Below are positions 41,401-51,365 of a stretch of 64,000 nt of DNA, in pieces. Under the pieces are notes generated by a model that had not been told where the DNA came from, ran no database searches, and was given only the letters and a program-made list of their open reading frames with translations. Position 1 is the stretch's first letter. The number at the start of each line of letters is the position of its first letter. The position numbers and the translations under genes were made by a program. Source of the stretch: Saturnia japonica (Eukaryota; Arthropoda; Insecta; Lepidoptera; Saturniidae); the NCBI GenBank assembly GCA_033032175.1, contig CM065319.1:17767018-17831017 (forward strand). The letters are read 5' to 3'.

Positions 41401-43493
41401 TTCCTTTCTAGTAATTTGAATCTGCGCAGAGCAATCTCCTTTGATTTTCCTTCAACACATTTTGGCATCAGATCTTTAAATGGTAATCTAACAACGTATC
41501 GACCATTATTATCTCTCACAGTAGTAGCATCAAAGATCTGCTCACATCTCATTTCTTCTTTAGTGAATTTCTTTTGAATTGCGTCTGGCTCTCTTTCTAT
41601 TTCCCAAAATTGTTTCAATAAATCATCCTCTTTTACTTTGATATGACAGCTGATAATTTGATCACTATCTAAAGATGATTCACACCTTACTCGACCTGAT
41701 AAAATCCACCCAAGCCTCGTTTCTTGTGCTATGGGACCCTTCCCAGATGGATGTTTCATGAAGCCTTCTAATATGATTTCTTCATATACTTCAACTCCTA
41801 AAATTAAATCGATTTTAGCAGGTGATCCGTAATCTGGATCAGCTAATGACACTTTCTCAATGTCTAGCCCATCTGATATCTTAGTTTGACACGTCGGAAG
41901 AAATGATGTCAATTTTCTCAGTACATAAGCATCCAATGTGACCGAATACTTTGGATTGTGAAATGATTCCACACTCAATGACACCATATTCTTGGATTTG
42001 GCTAGACCGTCTCCAATTCCAGACACTATACCATTGATGGCAACTCTTTTCAGGCTTAATGACTGTGCAGTAGCCTCACTTATAAATGAACCTTCTGAGC
42101 ATGGATCGATTAAAACTCTCACAACTTGTGAATAGCCATTGGGTGAATATGCTTTGACTACAGCGGTAGCCAACAGCATCTCTCTTTGATTTTTCTCTGT
42201 TACCAAATGAGCTATTACTCTTTTCTCATCATCCTTGCTCAATTCTTGTGGAGTCGTTGTTTCAGTTTTCTGATTAATAACTGATGTTGATGGTAAATCA
42301 CTCCTCTCATAATGCAACAGTGTGTGATGTCGTCGACCGCAACGGCGGCAGCATGCCGACGCTCGGCATTCTTTCACTGAATGTGTCGGTGCAAAACAAT
42401 TGAAGCACAGCCTCTTTGATTGTACAAACTCTGATCTCTCTGCAGGAGACCGTTTTCCAAATTGTTTGCATTGATAGAGTAGATGCTGACTATTGCACAT
42501 AGTACAATTAATATTTGATTTCTTTTCATCTTGCGTGGTTGAATGAAAAATCTTTTGTTTGGTGCTAATTTGTTGCGTATTATGTGACTTCATTACAGGT
42601 TTACTACCTTGTATCATCTCAAATGTTCGGAACCTTGTCTCTAAAAACTTCACTAGTTCATTCCAAGTTGGCAATTTATCTGAATCTGATTGACTTAATT
42701 GGATCTCCCATAGCTTGCGTGACTCAGTATCTAAACGCGATACAACCAGATAGTTGATAATTACGTCCCAAGAACTTGTATCGACACCTATATTCTCTAA
42801 GGATTTGAGTGAAGATGATGTGGTATCAAGTAACTGTTTGATGGAAGTAGCCGTATCAGTAGCATTTCTTTGAGAAAATAGTCGCTTCATAATCTCATTA
42901 CAATTGTAACGTTTATTGTTGTACCGGCGTGTTAATTGTTTGAAGGCTTCTTCATAATTTGTGTCGGTTGTAGACAGGTTCTTTAGAAGGGTTTCTGGCT
43001 CACCTGTGAGACTACTTTTTAAATAATGCATTTTTTGCACGGGACTTAAACTTGGATTAGTATGAATCAATGATGTGAACATATCATAAAAGGTCTGCCA
43101 TTCTTCATACAACCCTGAGAACTTAGGAAGTTGAATCTGCGGTAATTTCACTTTAGTACTCGATGGAACCGATATATCGGACACCTGTGACGAAGAAGCA
43201 CCGTAAGTTTTGAGATCATCCTTCATCTTTGACTTATAGTCCGTATAAGTTTCTTCAAATTTAAAGTACATATCTTCGGTAAAATAATCGTGTTCTTTTC
43301 TATCCTCTTTTCGAACCATTCCAACTAAGTCACTATGAGTTCTCGTGAAATTTTCTAATAATTTTTCTAAGGTTTCTAGTCTTGACTCAATGTATGATAC
43401 TTTGAGTCTTTCTTTAGGCGATCTTTTATAATTCGAAAACGCTTTGTTCAAATGTTCATACATAGCTTCTTGATTCAATAACATCTTCTCCAT
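38484..43493 (-). CDS. BEL/Pao gag-pol polyprotein (1,669 aa, early C-terminal stop)
   Basis: A single frame from ATG 43493. In order it holds: a gag coiled N-terminus and capsid-like part (LPQIQLPKFSG near 120); Cys/His knuckles (CTMC..., LCFNC...H...C, CCRRCGRRHH) near 330-400; an aspartic protease whose active-site stretch reads VLIDPCSEGSFIS; RT with YIDDLLTG; RNase H with FVDASQ and HAWSDSTTVLAW; an integrase zinc-binding HH-CC segment; and an integrase core with VDFTG, YSDNRTNF and FGGLWEAGVKS. The protease has Asp-Pro-Cys where DTG/DSG is usual, and other elements here have DNGS or DSGS. The C-terminus is shortened by a frameshift. Closest group: BEL/Pao, not Gypsy, by RT and integrase style. 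Confidence 0.9.
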   Translation of the reverse strand: MEKMLLNQEAMYEHLNKAFSNYKRSPKERLKVSYIESRLETLEKLLENFTRTHSDLVGMVRKEDRKEHDYFTEDMYFKFEETYTDYKSKMKDDLKTYGASSSQVSDISVPSSTKVKLPQIQLPKFSGLYEEWQTFYDMFTSLIHTNPSLSPVQKMHYLKSSLTGEPETLLKNLSTTDTNYEEAFKQLTRRYNNKRYNCNEIMKRLFSQRNATDTATSIKQLLDTTSSSLKSLENIGVDTSSWDVIINYLVVSRLDTESRKLWEIQLSQSDSDKLPTWNELVKFLETRFRTFEMIQGSKPVMKSHNTQQISTKQKIFHSTTQDEKKSNINCTMCNSQHLLYQCKQFGKRSPAERSEFVQSKRLCFNCFAPTHSVKECRASACCRRCGRRHHTLLHYERSDLPSTSVINQKTETTTPQELSKDDEKRVIAHLVTEKNQREMLLATAVVKAYSPNGYSQVVRVLIDPCSEGSFISEATAQSLSLKRVAINGIVSGIGDGLAKSKNMVSLSVESFHNPKYSVTLDAYVLRKLTSFLPTCQTKISDGLDIEKVSLADPDYGSPAKIDLILGVEVYEEIILEGFMKHPSGKGPIAQETRLGWILSGRVRCESSLDSDQIISCHIKVKEDDLLKQFWEIEREPDAIQKKFTKEEMRCEQIFDATTVRDNNGRYVVRLPFKDLMPKCVEGKSKEIALRRFKLLERKLQKNPSLYDEYKKVIDGYKEQNHMLQIREVDDINNPKVVYLPHHPVVREDKETTKVRVVFDASCKGVNNVSLNDCLLVGPKLQQDLRHILMRWRRHPFCILADLVQMYRQVRVSEKNTNFQRILWRPDPNSPIEHYKLMRLTFGTSCAPYLAVKVLQQLAKDEELRYPRAAKITLEDFYIDDLLTGCETELEAIQIFEEINNLMNVGGFRIQKWCSNSNRLMDHIQEESQRSDPSLIFKINNMVKVLGIGWNKTADNFEYTLQLPELNESITKRKVLSEIARLYDPMGWIAPVIVTAKIFIQKLWKAKLNWDENLTPNLFKEWCLFRGDLNNIKNIVIPRWLNSRRSDHVELHTFVDASQVAYAATVYMKTRDEANNIYVNLVTAKTKVAPVEREVSIPRLELCAAVLGAKLMFEVSQIMLIPKQNLHAWSDSTTVLAWLRGEPNRWNTFVSNRVSEIHTMLDSDQWRHISTHDNPADYASRGIKGSDMADLTLWWNGPEVIYHNNTYEISEAYSTTEEQRAIKTLTAVVQSKEEFIWTRFSTLIKMMRVLSYCRRILNFKLPKEQRSKHSKFITVKEMKEVLKIVIKATQSIYYQAEIQQLKSQGHVNKKSSLHTLCPILDENGVLRVGGRIKESEASFDTKHPVVIPSESHLTKLIINDAHYKTMHGGPQIMLNYLRSKYWTIRAREKVKKSYRECVKCLRYSRQKTDQLMGQLPKIRLKPSRPFKASGVDFTGFINVRFSPGRGSKSYKGYICLFICMCTRAIHLEAVSDLTSRGFIAAFRRFVSRRGQCVDLYSDNRTNFVGADKELKLMFDQAKSNLPTEIAQMLANDGTAWHFIPPHAPNFGGLWEAGVKSSKSHLKRVIGESTLTFEELSTVLNQIEACLNSRPISYLSENPDDPQPLTPGHFLIGEQLVAIPDDNHSDVHVTGLQRWKMTQKMVNDFWKKWSEEYLVSLNQRYKWSITRTRDR

Positions 43494-43937
43494 TGTTGAT
43501 TTTCAATTTCACTCAAAAAATGTCCTTTTAAATTTTACTTTTTTTTATTTTTAAGAAATCTTTGTTTTACTTTTTTATCACAATATAATTCTATGTCCAA
43601 ATACCAATATCTCAAATGTTAAAGTTCAGTAAAAATTTACAAGTCCAAGTTCACTGCAATTTTTCTAAGTGTTGAGAATTTCACAAGTCCAAATTTGACA
43701 AGATTTTTCTAAGTGTTTTGAGAAGTTCACAATAATTTTACAAGTCCAAATTCAACGCGATTTTTGTAAGTGTTTTGAGAAGTTCACAATAATTTTACAA
43801 GTCCAAATTCAACGCGATTTTTCTAAGTGTTTTGAGAAGTTCACAGTAATTTTACAAGTCCAAATTCAGTCTTTTTAAAAATTCACAATTTTAACACTTC
43901 ACTTTACTCACGCAATTTCCCGGGTTTCGGCACCAGA
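43494..43937 (-). promoter_or_regulatory. Pao-1 leader with tandem repeats
   Basis: The leader between the primer site and gag contains about four copies of a ~57-bp repeat at 43639-43867 (core ACAAGTCCAAATTCAACG plus TAAGTGTTTTGAGAAGTTCA). No ORF spans it. Such a leader may hold packaging or translation signals, but none was recognised. Confidence 0.7.
43918..43935 (-). promoter_or_regulatory. primer-binding site of Pao-1, tRNA-Phe
   Basis: The + strand TCCCGGGTTTCGGCACCA equals the 3' end of eukaryotic tRNA-Phe including CCA, so the element RNA is complementary to it over 18 nt. It lies 2 nt from the 5' LTR. Confidence 0.85.
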
Positions 43938-44186
43938 TGTCAGCACTAAATAAAACTTCACACTGTTGTTGAAACTGAATAGACACTTTATTGAAATTTC
44001 TTAAAATACCAGTACAAATCGGGTAACGTAAACGATCGCGCGATTCAGGAGTAGGCACAGCGCCACCTATTGAGAGTCGATACAATTAATATGTTAAATT
44101 GATAATATTCATGAATTTACTTACAAAATTAATATAAAACTATTTGTTTGCATTAGTTTAACATGAATTTACTATACAATTGGACA
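43938..44186 (-). repeat. 5' LTR of Pao-1
   Basis: 249 bp, one mismatch found against the 3' LTR. The sense strand starts TGTCC and ends TGACA. Confidence 0.92.
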
Positions 44187-44191
44187 AATGT

Positions 44192-45464
44192 ATTATTCAT
44201 TTCAGACATGAATGTGTGTCTATACACTAGTACCGATAAAGAAACCGGCAAGAAACTGTCGGGGTTAATTTTTTTGTAATAAAATGTTTTCATACTTTAC
44301 TATTTGTGGACGACAGAAGAACGTGTAATATTATACATATTTATAAGTCGTAGTTTCTTAAAACTCGAATAACTTATTATTGAATGAAGATATTATGATA
44401 TATTGTTTTTATAAGGACCAAGTATCTCAGTAGTAAAACAAAAAAGAAATTATGAAGTAGATTTAGCTTGCACAGGTAAACAACTATTATTTTATTTATA
44501 TAGATTTATATCATTTAAAGTTATTATTATTTTCAGTGAATGTACAGAGCAGAAATTATTTCGGGACATCACCTGCATTCAAGTAATGATCCATCCTATA
44601 CTACCCTTTTAACTATAAAAATTGCCGGCACTTTAACGGCAAATTAGTAATGTGCTTTGGAAGCCTATTATAAAACCTAACACAATTACCTAAAAAAATT
44701 ACAAAATACAATCGACATCGAAACTGTTTATATAGAAAATTTGCATGTAAGGATGGTTTATCAAAGGAAATAAAAATGGCATAATTCAAAAATGGTATAT
44801 TAATCAAAAAATTTATTACCAACTTACATATATTAACATTGGGTAATCTCGAAACGCGACAAAACAAAATAAAATCACTATGAAGATGTTTATTTTGTTG
44901 CTATGTATATGGTGGTTGAACCCCTACCACTCCACTTGATTATGGGTACTTCAATTATGACATTTGTCCCTATAATCAAAAATGAAATCGAAATTCCGAC
45001 TTTCAAATTTTCCCCATTTTTCAATTCCTGGACCACGGTTCGTCGCCATCTCAACAGTCGGTATAAAATATAAGATTATTATTTAAAAAAAATTAATCAA
45101 TTACTATAAATTAGTCTAAATAAGAACATTCTCTTCACTCCAACACACTGAAAGATGTTTGTCTATAAATGCTACTTGAGGATAAATGATGTCTACCATC
45201 TAAGACACCCAAGTCAACATCACCTGCACGGATTGTACCCTTCTGAGAAAGGAACAAGGAAAGTTCGAGAGCTGGACGATAGCTCTATAGCAGCCCTACT
45301 GTGGCCACTTTCTGTTTACGGAGTGTGCTGGCAAAAGTTCGGCAACAAATAGTTTTTGAGATTTTTTTTTTTTTCATTTTTGAGGTAAGGTATGTCTGTC
45401 TAGGAATTGTATATGAATTTTCAATATATAAATTATTTGTTTCTGAAATGTTCACGGTTCACAC
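44192..45464 (+). repeat. copy D left part (unit sequence after Pao-1)
   Basis: Equivalent to 25202-26477. It holds the RT-tail-like ORF (44613-44867, minus) and the 65-codon ORF (45155-45352, plus), unchanged from the other units. Confidence 0.85.
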
Positions 45465-45778
45465 TTTTTTTTTTAACGTGGAGAAACCAGTCATGTGTAC
45501 ACCGCCCGGCGGAGGACGAGTGGTTATGTGAGACTCTTACTCCACGGTGTACCTCAGTCGCCTTAGAGAGGCGACATGGGCTCGCGGTTGCATTCAACCA
45601 CGTCGCCCCGCCGGTAGGCCCAGCTACTACTGCCGGACCACCGCAAAAGGGAAACAATTCAGTACAACTCTAACTGTCTCTCACAGCTGCCGAACCTGTG
45701 CAATGGAAAGACCCCCCCCCGCGTCTTCCCTGGTTCGGCTATGGCGGACGAATTGCCTTCTCCTGCCGCCCGTTCGTC
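45465..45778 (-). mobile_element. SART-type 3' end fragment, copy D
   Basis: Shares with copy B the small deletion that removes the GTGAG/CTCAC hairpin arm, and has extra changes (CACCGCCCGGCGGAGG), which make copy D closer to B than to C in this segment. Confidence 0.72.
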
Positions 45779-46246
45779 TTTAAACACGTCATTTTGATTA
45801 TTCAATAAATTAAATCTTTCTACGGAGGATAAAGCTTGATCCAATATTTACCTATTTAAAAAAAATATATTAATTTAAAAGCGGTCTTCGGATAATGTGT
45901 AGTATGGTTCTTCGTGTTCATAATCAAAAATCTTTGGAGTCTTACGACGTCTTAGGGGTCTGAATCAATTTGGTCAATCAGTCTGGGCAATTTTCATGGC
46001 ATCATTTACAGTTTCCTCAAAATTTGCGTCGGTTCTAATTTTTATCATAAACTTCTTTAATTCCGTTATAGTATCTAAAGCAACTTGCATATTCATATCG
46101 ATGGACTGCAGAATTTTGCTCACAAAATTTACTTTTGTCAAAATCATATGCCATGTATTTAGTGATCAAATGAATGAAAAGGAGCATATTTTTTCTGCTA
46201 GACATTTAACATCATATTTTGCCTTCTGATCATTTGATATTTCATA
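45779..46246 (-). pseudogene. hAT transposase C-terminal side, copy D
   Basis: More diverged than in A-C (several substitutions at 45990-46205) and ends at the mariner border. Confidence 0.7.
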
Positions 46247-46290
46247 TAGGGCCCGCCAGATAACTTTTTTTTTTTAATGCTATAAAAAAA
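46247..46290 (-). mobile_element. mariner terminal remnant, copy D
   Basis: Inverted repeat and T-run of the mariner left end only, then a switch to R1-clade sequence. Confidence 0.7.
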
Positions 46291-46715
46291 AACCCTACGG
46301 TGCTCGCAGCGTTCATGGGTTGTGCTTTCTTCTTTATGGGCGGCTTGCACTTGGCGCCGCCCATATAGTGATCCGCCTGCCTTTGGGCGTCGGCACACAA
46401 GGCACAGTGTAGCTTTTTAGCTATACAATGCAGTGCCTTGTGGCCCCACTCCCCACACGGAAAGCATAGAGCTCCTCTATCTATATCCGACTGACCAACG
46501 GGCCAGGTATGGCCCACGTCCAGGCACCTATAGCACCGTAGCGGTCCTCCCTCCAGTAAGCGGACGCGAGCCGAACTCCAGCCCACAAGGAAACGACCTG
46601 CTTCCAACAACGCTTTGGCAGCGGTGACCGGGAGCGACAGGTGGATCGCTCCACTGCCTCTCCATAGGGGCGTATCTCGCCCGCCTTGATAAGGGATGAC
46701 TCGCACCCTCCTTTC
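46291..46715 (-). pseudogene. SART-type ORF1 zinc-knuckle fragment
   Basis: A frame of about 140 codons matches the third-subfamily ORF1 at 7069-7839: LPVTAAKALLEAGRFLVGW, CYRCLDVGHTWPVGQ, CFPCGEWGHKALHC and ADHYMGGAKC. The first knuckle has lost its last Cys. It is joined directly to mariner sequence on the left and to an opposite-strand endonuclease fragment on the right. Confidence 0.8.
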
Positions 46716-46739
46716 GCCGCCGCCACCGTGTAGAAGACG

Positions 46740-48015
46740 TATAAGGGTGAAAACCCGATAAAAGCAGCGATCGCGATATTCGATGAATTACTTAACGTTA
46801 TAGAAGACCCAACACTAACTACAGAGAATATCGCAGTTGCCACAATAAAAGCCAAAGATTGGCAACTCGGCCTGATCTCGGTGTATTTTTAAGACACGCT
46901 TCCTATAGAACCCCATATAGATGCTCTTAGGGAAACAATTGCGAAATTAAAAACTAAAATGATAATAATAGAAGGAGACTTCAACGCGTGGAGCCCGTAG
47001 TGGGGCCGCGTTAGGAAGGACAGCAGGGGTAAGGAACTGCTGGGGGCATTCGGGGAGGAGGGACTGCACATCCTTAACCAGGGGAACATCCCCACATTTT
47101 ATACTGTAAGGGGAAATAAAGTGTTCCTAAGCTGCGTGGACATCACGACCTGCAGTGAAGAAGTGCTACCCCTGGTTGTTGATTGGAAAGTGGAGGAAGG
47201 AATCACTAGCTCTGATCATAATACTATTAGCTTTCAAATAGAACTAGAGAAACGAGACAGTATTAGATATACTAACTCTACAAGAACCTATAATTATAAA
47301 AAAGGAGATTGGAATAAATTTAAAGAAGTAATGAATAAGGATTTAGAACTAAAAAGAAATAAATACAGAATATATAATAGAAATAGATAACATAGAGAAG
47401 TTAAAAGATGCCATAAATAAATATTTAGATAGTGTTAAAAAAGCAAGTGAATTAAGTATACCATTAATTAAAAAACAAAGAACAAATAAAAACAACTTAC
47501 CCTGGTGGTCGGCGGAACTGGAGCGGCTGAGAAGAAGAGTTTTGACAATGAAGCGACGCATTCGATGTGCAGCTCCTAGTCGTCGTCCCTGGGTGATTCA
47601 GAAATACCTGGAAGAATAAGAAAACTATGAAATGGAAGTTAAAAAAGCGCAGATCAGAAGCTGAAAGGATTTCTGTGGGAAGCAGGAAAAGGAAACATTC
47701 TGGGATGGTATATATAGGGTAATAAGGAGCACTGCCCCGAGACATGAAGACCAATTATTGACCAGAGGGGATCTAGCCCTAAACCCTAGCGAATCAGTAC
47801 AGATGCTAGCGGAGACCTTCTTCCCGGATGATGACCAGAGAGATGACATCCCTCTACATAAAATAATAAGAGAAATAGCAGAAGACCCACAGGAAAGAAT
47901 CGAAAATGATAGTGTTGACCCTCCCTTTACGATTACGGAACTGAGACATATAACTCGAAAATTGAACCCAAATAAAGCCCCAGGGTCAGATGGGTTTACG
48001 GCGGACATCCATTAA
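46740..48015 (+). pseudogene. R1-clade endonuclease and RT N-terminal fragment
   Basis: The + strand encodes an AP-type endonuclease with EGDFNAWSP, NQGNIPTF and SSDHNT, then NPWWSAELERLRRRV, and a second piece (47758-48015) with LNPNKAPGSDGFTADI, the first RT motif. It carries several in-frame stops (near 46890, 47000, 47390, 47620) and stops before the RT core. It is a different element from the SART copies. Confidence 0.75.
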
Positions 48016-48063
48016 CGCGCAAGAACGAACGTTTTTAGGTATAATTAATAAATGTTTGGAGAT

Positions 48064-48318
48064 GGCGTCAATCTATACGCTCACACGGGGGCCCCATACA
48101 TGGTTATGGACCGCACGATCCCTAAATACAACTTCCGGCAAAAGGAATTAGGCCCCCCAGGTTGGGTTGCAGACGAGCTAACGCACCCGCTGCTCCCATG
48201 AGACGGGTGGCCAGTTGCCGGAAGTGCTCTTCGAAAGTCCATCGGCTATCGAGGACGAGGCCGAGATACCTCATTGTCGACTCGACACCGATGGACACGC
48301 TTCCCACGACTATCTCGT
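48064..48318 (-). pseudogene. SART-type ORF2 fragment (RT thumb region)
   Basis: Corresponds to 9276-9525 of copy 2 with a few indels. The readable frame contains VESTMRYLGLVLDSRWTF. Abrupt junctions at both ends. Confidence 0.82.
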
Positions 48319-48875
48319 CCCATCCGACGAAAAAAGTTACTTCTGGTGAATCATTACTTTTCAGTAGAGACGTTTGAATTTTCGTTCGGTTAAACTTGAT
48401 TATAACTTTTTAATTTAAAAAAATACAACAATTCTGTATTGTATATTTTTTAGTAGGGTTATGAGGGTTATTTGTTAATGAAATACTAATTTAAATATTA
48501 AGGTTTTCAGGAAATCATGGGTTCTAAAATCATATGTACCCATAAACATAAGAAACCATAACTAAAAATTTGGTTTTAAGAGATTATAGAACTATTTTCG
48601 TCGTAGTTAGGATTTCGGAATTGAGGACTATATTAATATGAAATCTTTTTCCATGGATATACAGATTTCTTAACAGTATCATGTAACTAAGAAATTGAGT
48701 ACTATGATGCGAATTACGAATAAAGTAACAATAAATATTCCATAAATGACAGCTTTATTAGAAATAATTAAAATTACAATTTGTAAACATGGTAACACAA
48801 TAATATTATAAAATAACACCAAAAAACCTCCTTTATAGTTAAAAAAAAACATGGCATTAATCATACTGTTTTTTT
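48319..48875. other. AT-rich interval, nothing recognised
   Basis: Mostly A/T with short frames only (for example 48679-48897 minus). No repeat shared with other parts of the window was seen. Confidence 0.5.
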
Positions 48876-51010
48876 TTACTGATCTTTTTTTGGGCAAAAA
48901 AATCCTAAATTAAAGTTCTCATTTACTATGTCGCGGTACTGTCTCTCAGTTTTTATCTCGAACAGAATATTTTTCACTATCAACCCAATCTTTGTACATA
49001 GTGAACATACGAGAAATACTGAGGCAGCCATCTAAATATAACTTCTTGAGGTAAGTAATGTGACTCAATAGGTTCAAAAGCTTTAACATGATCACATACA
49101 CTGTTTATCATTTCGTCAACCATAACTTTTTTGTGCTTTTGATGCCGACCTCTTTGATCCTCACCCATTACAGTACTACCGTCATATTTGTCCCATGAAG
49201 TTTTGATTACTTTACCACTCATTCCAATAGTATTTAAAAACATTGTCTTACATACTTCTATTTTATTAGCAGCCGCATACGATACTATAAGCGGCAAAAA
49301 ATATTTAATAGTAAATTACCTGTTATTAGGTCCTTCTCGATTAAGGCAACGCTTTTTTTTTCGCTTTCGTTGAATTGTTGACAATAAATAACCACTGTTT
49401 TTCTTTATTAGATAGAGCCCAAAAACCTTGAAAAAATAATTTGTCGATTAGCAGATGACAGTTTCTCAAAACATTTATAGCGACAATTACAAGGTGGTCT
49501 CAGTACTTTCTGGTCGACTACGTTACCTAACCTATTGATAAAAGCTTTACCATGATTTTTAAGTAATTTTCGTTTAACATCACACCATTTAGACACATTC
49601 CTTTTGCGTTTCTTTGATTTGCGTGGTTCGCTGGAAGCCCTATCAAGAGTATACTGCCACATTTCATGTACTCCGCAAAATTCATCATTGCATTTTTTAT
49701 TTGTATGCCTGTTTAATGGCGAAGGCATAGGTGTAGGAATATTAAAACAATTTATTATATTATCATTGGTAGGGATGAATGGCATTGGAGAGTTATCGAA
49801 ACTTGTAGTAACCTCTATGTCAAAAGGTGACGGTTGTATAATGGACGACGGTTCCGTTATGATAAATATACCCGCATTTAGAGAAGTTTCGTCTGGAACA
49901 GTGACACTACTTTCTATAAGTTGATCCTCTATTATGAGTTCTTGATCTAATAGTACGTCTTGTAAATTTTGATACACCTGCTCAGCTCCTTCTGGCAACG
50001 GAGAAGAACCATCCTGTGTCTCTTAAATATTAAAAAGTTAGTATTACAGAATAAATGGGTGACACAAAATATATTGTGAAATATTGATTAGATATTTTAT
50101 GACTTAGATAAGACACTATAACTGAAACACAGTAGTAAATAAAAAAAAGATGTATGTACGTATGGATAATTTAAGTAACATAACATAGTTTTACGCCTGT
50201 ATCTTCGTAGGGTTAGGCAGAGGTGTATTTTTGTTTCCACCTACGGTTCGCCAACTATGTGTAAGTCCCACGTAATCCTTATTACGCGTTTTAATTATGA
50301 CTTAACTCATTATGCTAACAAAAGTACGTATTCGCTATGTAGTAATCATTAATGTCGTATAAATCGCTTTACACTAGTAATAAAAAAATAAAAATTAAAT
50401 TATTCACAAGGGTTTTACTTTAGGCACACTATTAATCTATAAGTTGTTAATTTCATAAAATTAAATATATTAGGAAAGTGAAAAATAAAACGTAAATAGT
50501 ATTATCTTAAACGAGTTACGTAGAAAAAGGATACATATACACTAAAGACCAACCATCCCAGGTTCATTTCCGAATAAAATAGTTATGAGTACCTATACAC
50601 CTTCAAAATTTTACCAACTTTCCATAGATTAATGATACATATCTATATATACCGTACCTATTAGGACTTTTTATCTATGAAATTATTATAAAACTTATAA
50701 TTGTATAAATCAGAATAAGGTAAAGAATTTCTTATGTTATTGTTTTTGTCAATTTATTTTAAATAAGGTTGTATAAAATATTATGTGTCATTTTACTTGG
50801 GAATCGAATGGTAGAAATTCTTAAACCTTAAATTCTGAAAAACTGTTAAAATAATAATTATCATGTAAATAAAAAGAAAATTTACTTACGTGTATCTAAA
50901 TTATGATTACTATCTTCTGTTCTAAGATTTGTGTAGATAATATTATCACTGTCAATTGCATTTTGTTGGTTAAGTGCCAAATTCAAAAGTTGTCTCGAAC
51001 GACGATTCAT
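48876..51010 (-). pseudogene. two-exon gene of an unnamed insect protein family, broken downstream
   Basis: Exon 1 is 51010-50890 (ATG, starting MNRRSRQLLNLALNQQ, 121 nt) and ends at a consensus GTAAGT donor. Exon 2 begins at 50021 after TTTAAG, in the matching phase, and runs to 49408. It is acidic and Pro-rich, then basic (KSKKRKRNVSKW), then Cys-rich (PPCNCRYKCFEKL). The family-like sequence continues through shifts at homopolymer runs (near 49431 and 49350), an in-frame TAA near 49315, VCKTMFLNTIGMSGKVIKT (48980-49297) and a final FNLGFFCPKKDQ near 48880. I have seen this layout in many unnamed insect proteins, perhaps transposon-derived. Function unknown. Confidence 0.55.
50022..50889 (-). 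other. intron of the unnamed gene
   Basis: 868 bp, GTAAGT...TTTAAG, AT-rich. Joining the exons keeps the reading frame (phase 1), which is why both splice sites are believed. Confidence 0.6.
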
Positions 51011-51365
51011 TTTATTATTTTGTGAGTTTAGTGCGCTATGAAGTTAAATTATAATTATACAGAAGTCCACACCCAAGTAAAACTTCAAAACTTCAATAAT
51101 TATTACGTTAACCAGCAAAGAGTGTCGTCTCCCGCGAAGACCGGTGGCGAGTGACGATAGAACGGCGTGCGCGCCTTTGCGGGGTGGACATGCGAAATTT
51201 GTAAGGTTCTCTCTAGATACATACCTTTATACGTCGAACTTAAATCACATGTATCTTTTTAAGCCATTCAAATCTCAAAAAGTACTTGGATTAGAAAAAT
51301 AATTTATACACAGAAATAAAGCTAGAGAGAACCATAACAAAACAAAAAAAGAAAACAATTTCAGT
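51011..51365 (-). promoter_or_regulatory. upstream region of the unnamed gene
   Basis: A small GC-rich island (51118-51190, with several CpG) stands in AT-rich surroundings just upstream of the exon 1 ATG. It may be the promoter or 5' UTR. No specific motif was identified. Confidence 0.3.

Larger units (their letters stand above)
37861..44186 (-). mobile_element. BEL/Pao LTR retrotransposon, almost intact (Pao-1)
   Basis: This 6,326-bp element has 249-bp LTRs (37861-38109 and 43938-44186) that start TGT and end ACA on +, a 5-bp target duplication AATGT (37856-37860, 44187-44191), a tRNA-Phe primer site, and one long gag-pol frame. I found one clear LTR difference (CTGTTTTTG versus CTGTTGTTG), so the insertion is recent. 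It lies only in copy D and therefore came after, or escaped, the tandem duplication. Confidence 0.95.
37673..46290 (+). repeat. composite tandem unit, copy D, split by a BEL/Pao element
   Basis: The unit starts at 37673, is interrupted at 37860 by the LTR element (to 44186), resumes at 44192 after the duplicated AATGT, and ends in the first ~45 bp of the mariner (46247-46290). There an unrelated retrotransposon fragment takes over. Confidence 0.88.

Noticed and set aside
43918..43935. tRNA-Phe-like 18-mer as a tRNA gene
   Set aside because: Only the tRNA 3' end is present and it lies 2 nt from an LTR, so it is a primer-binding site.
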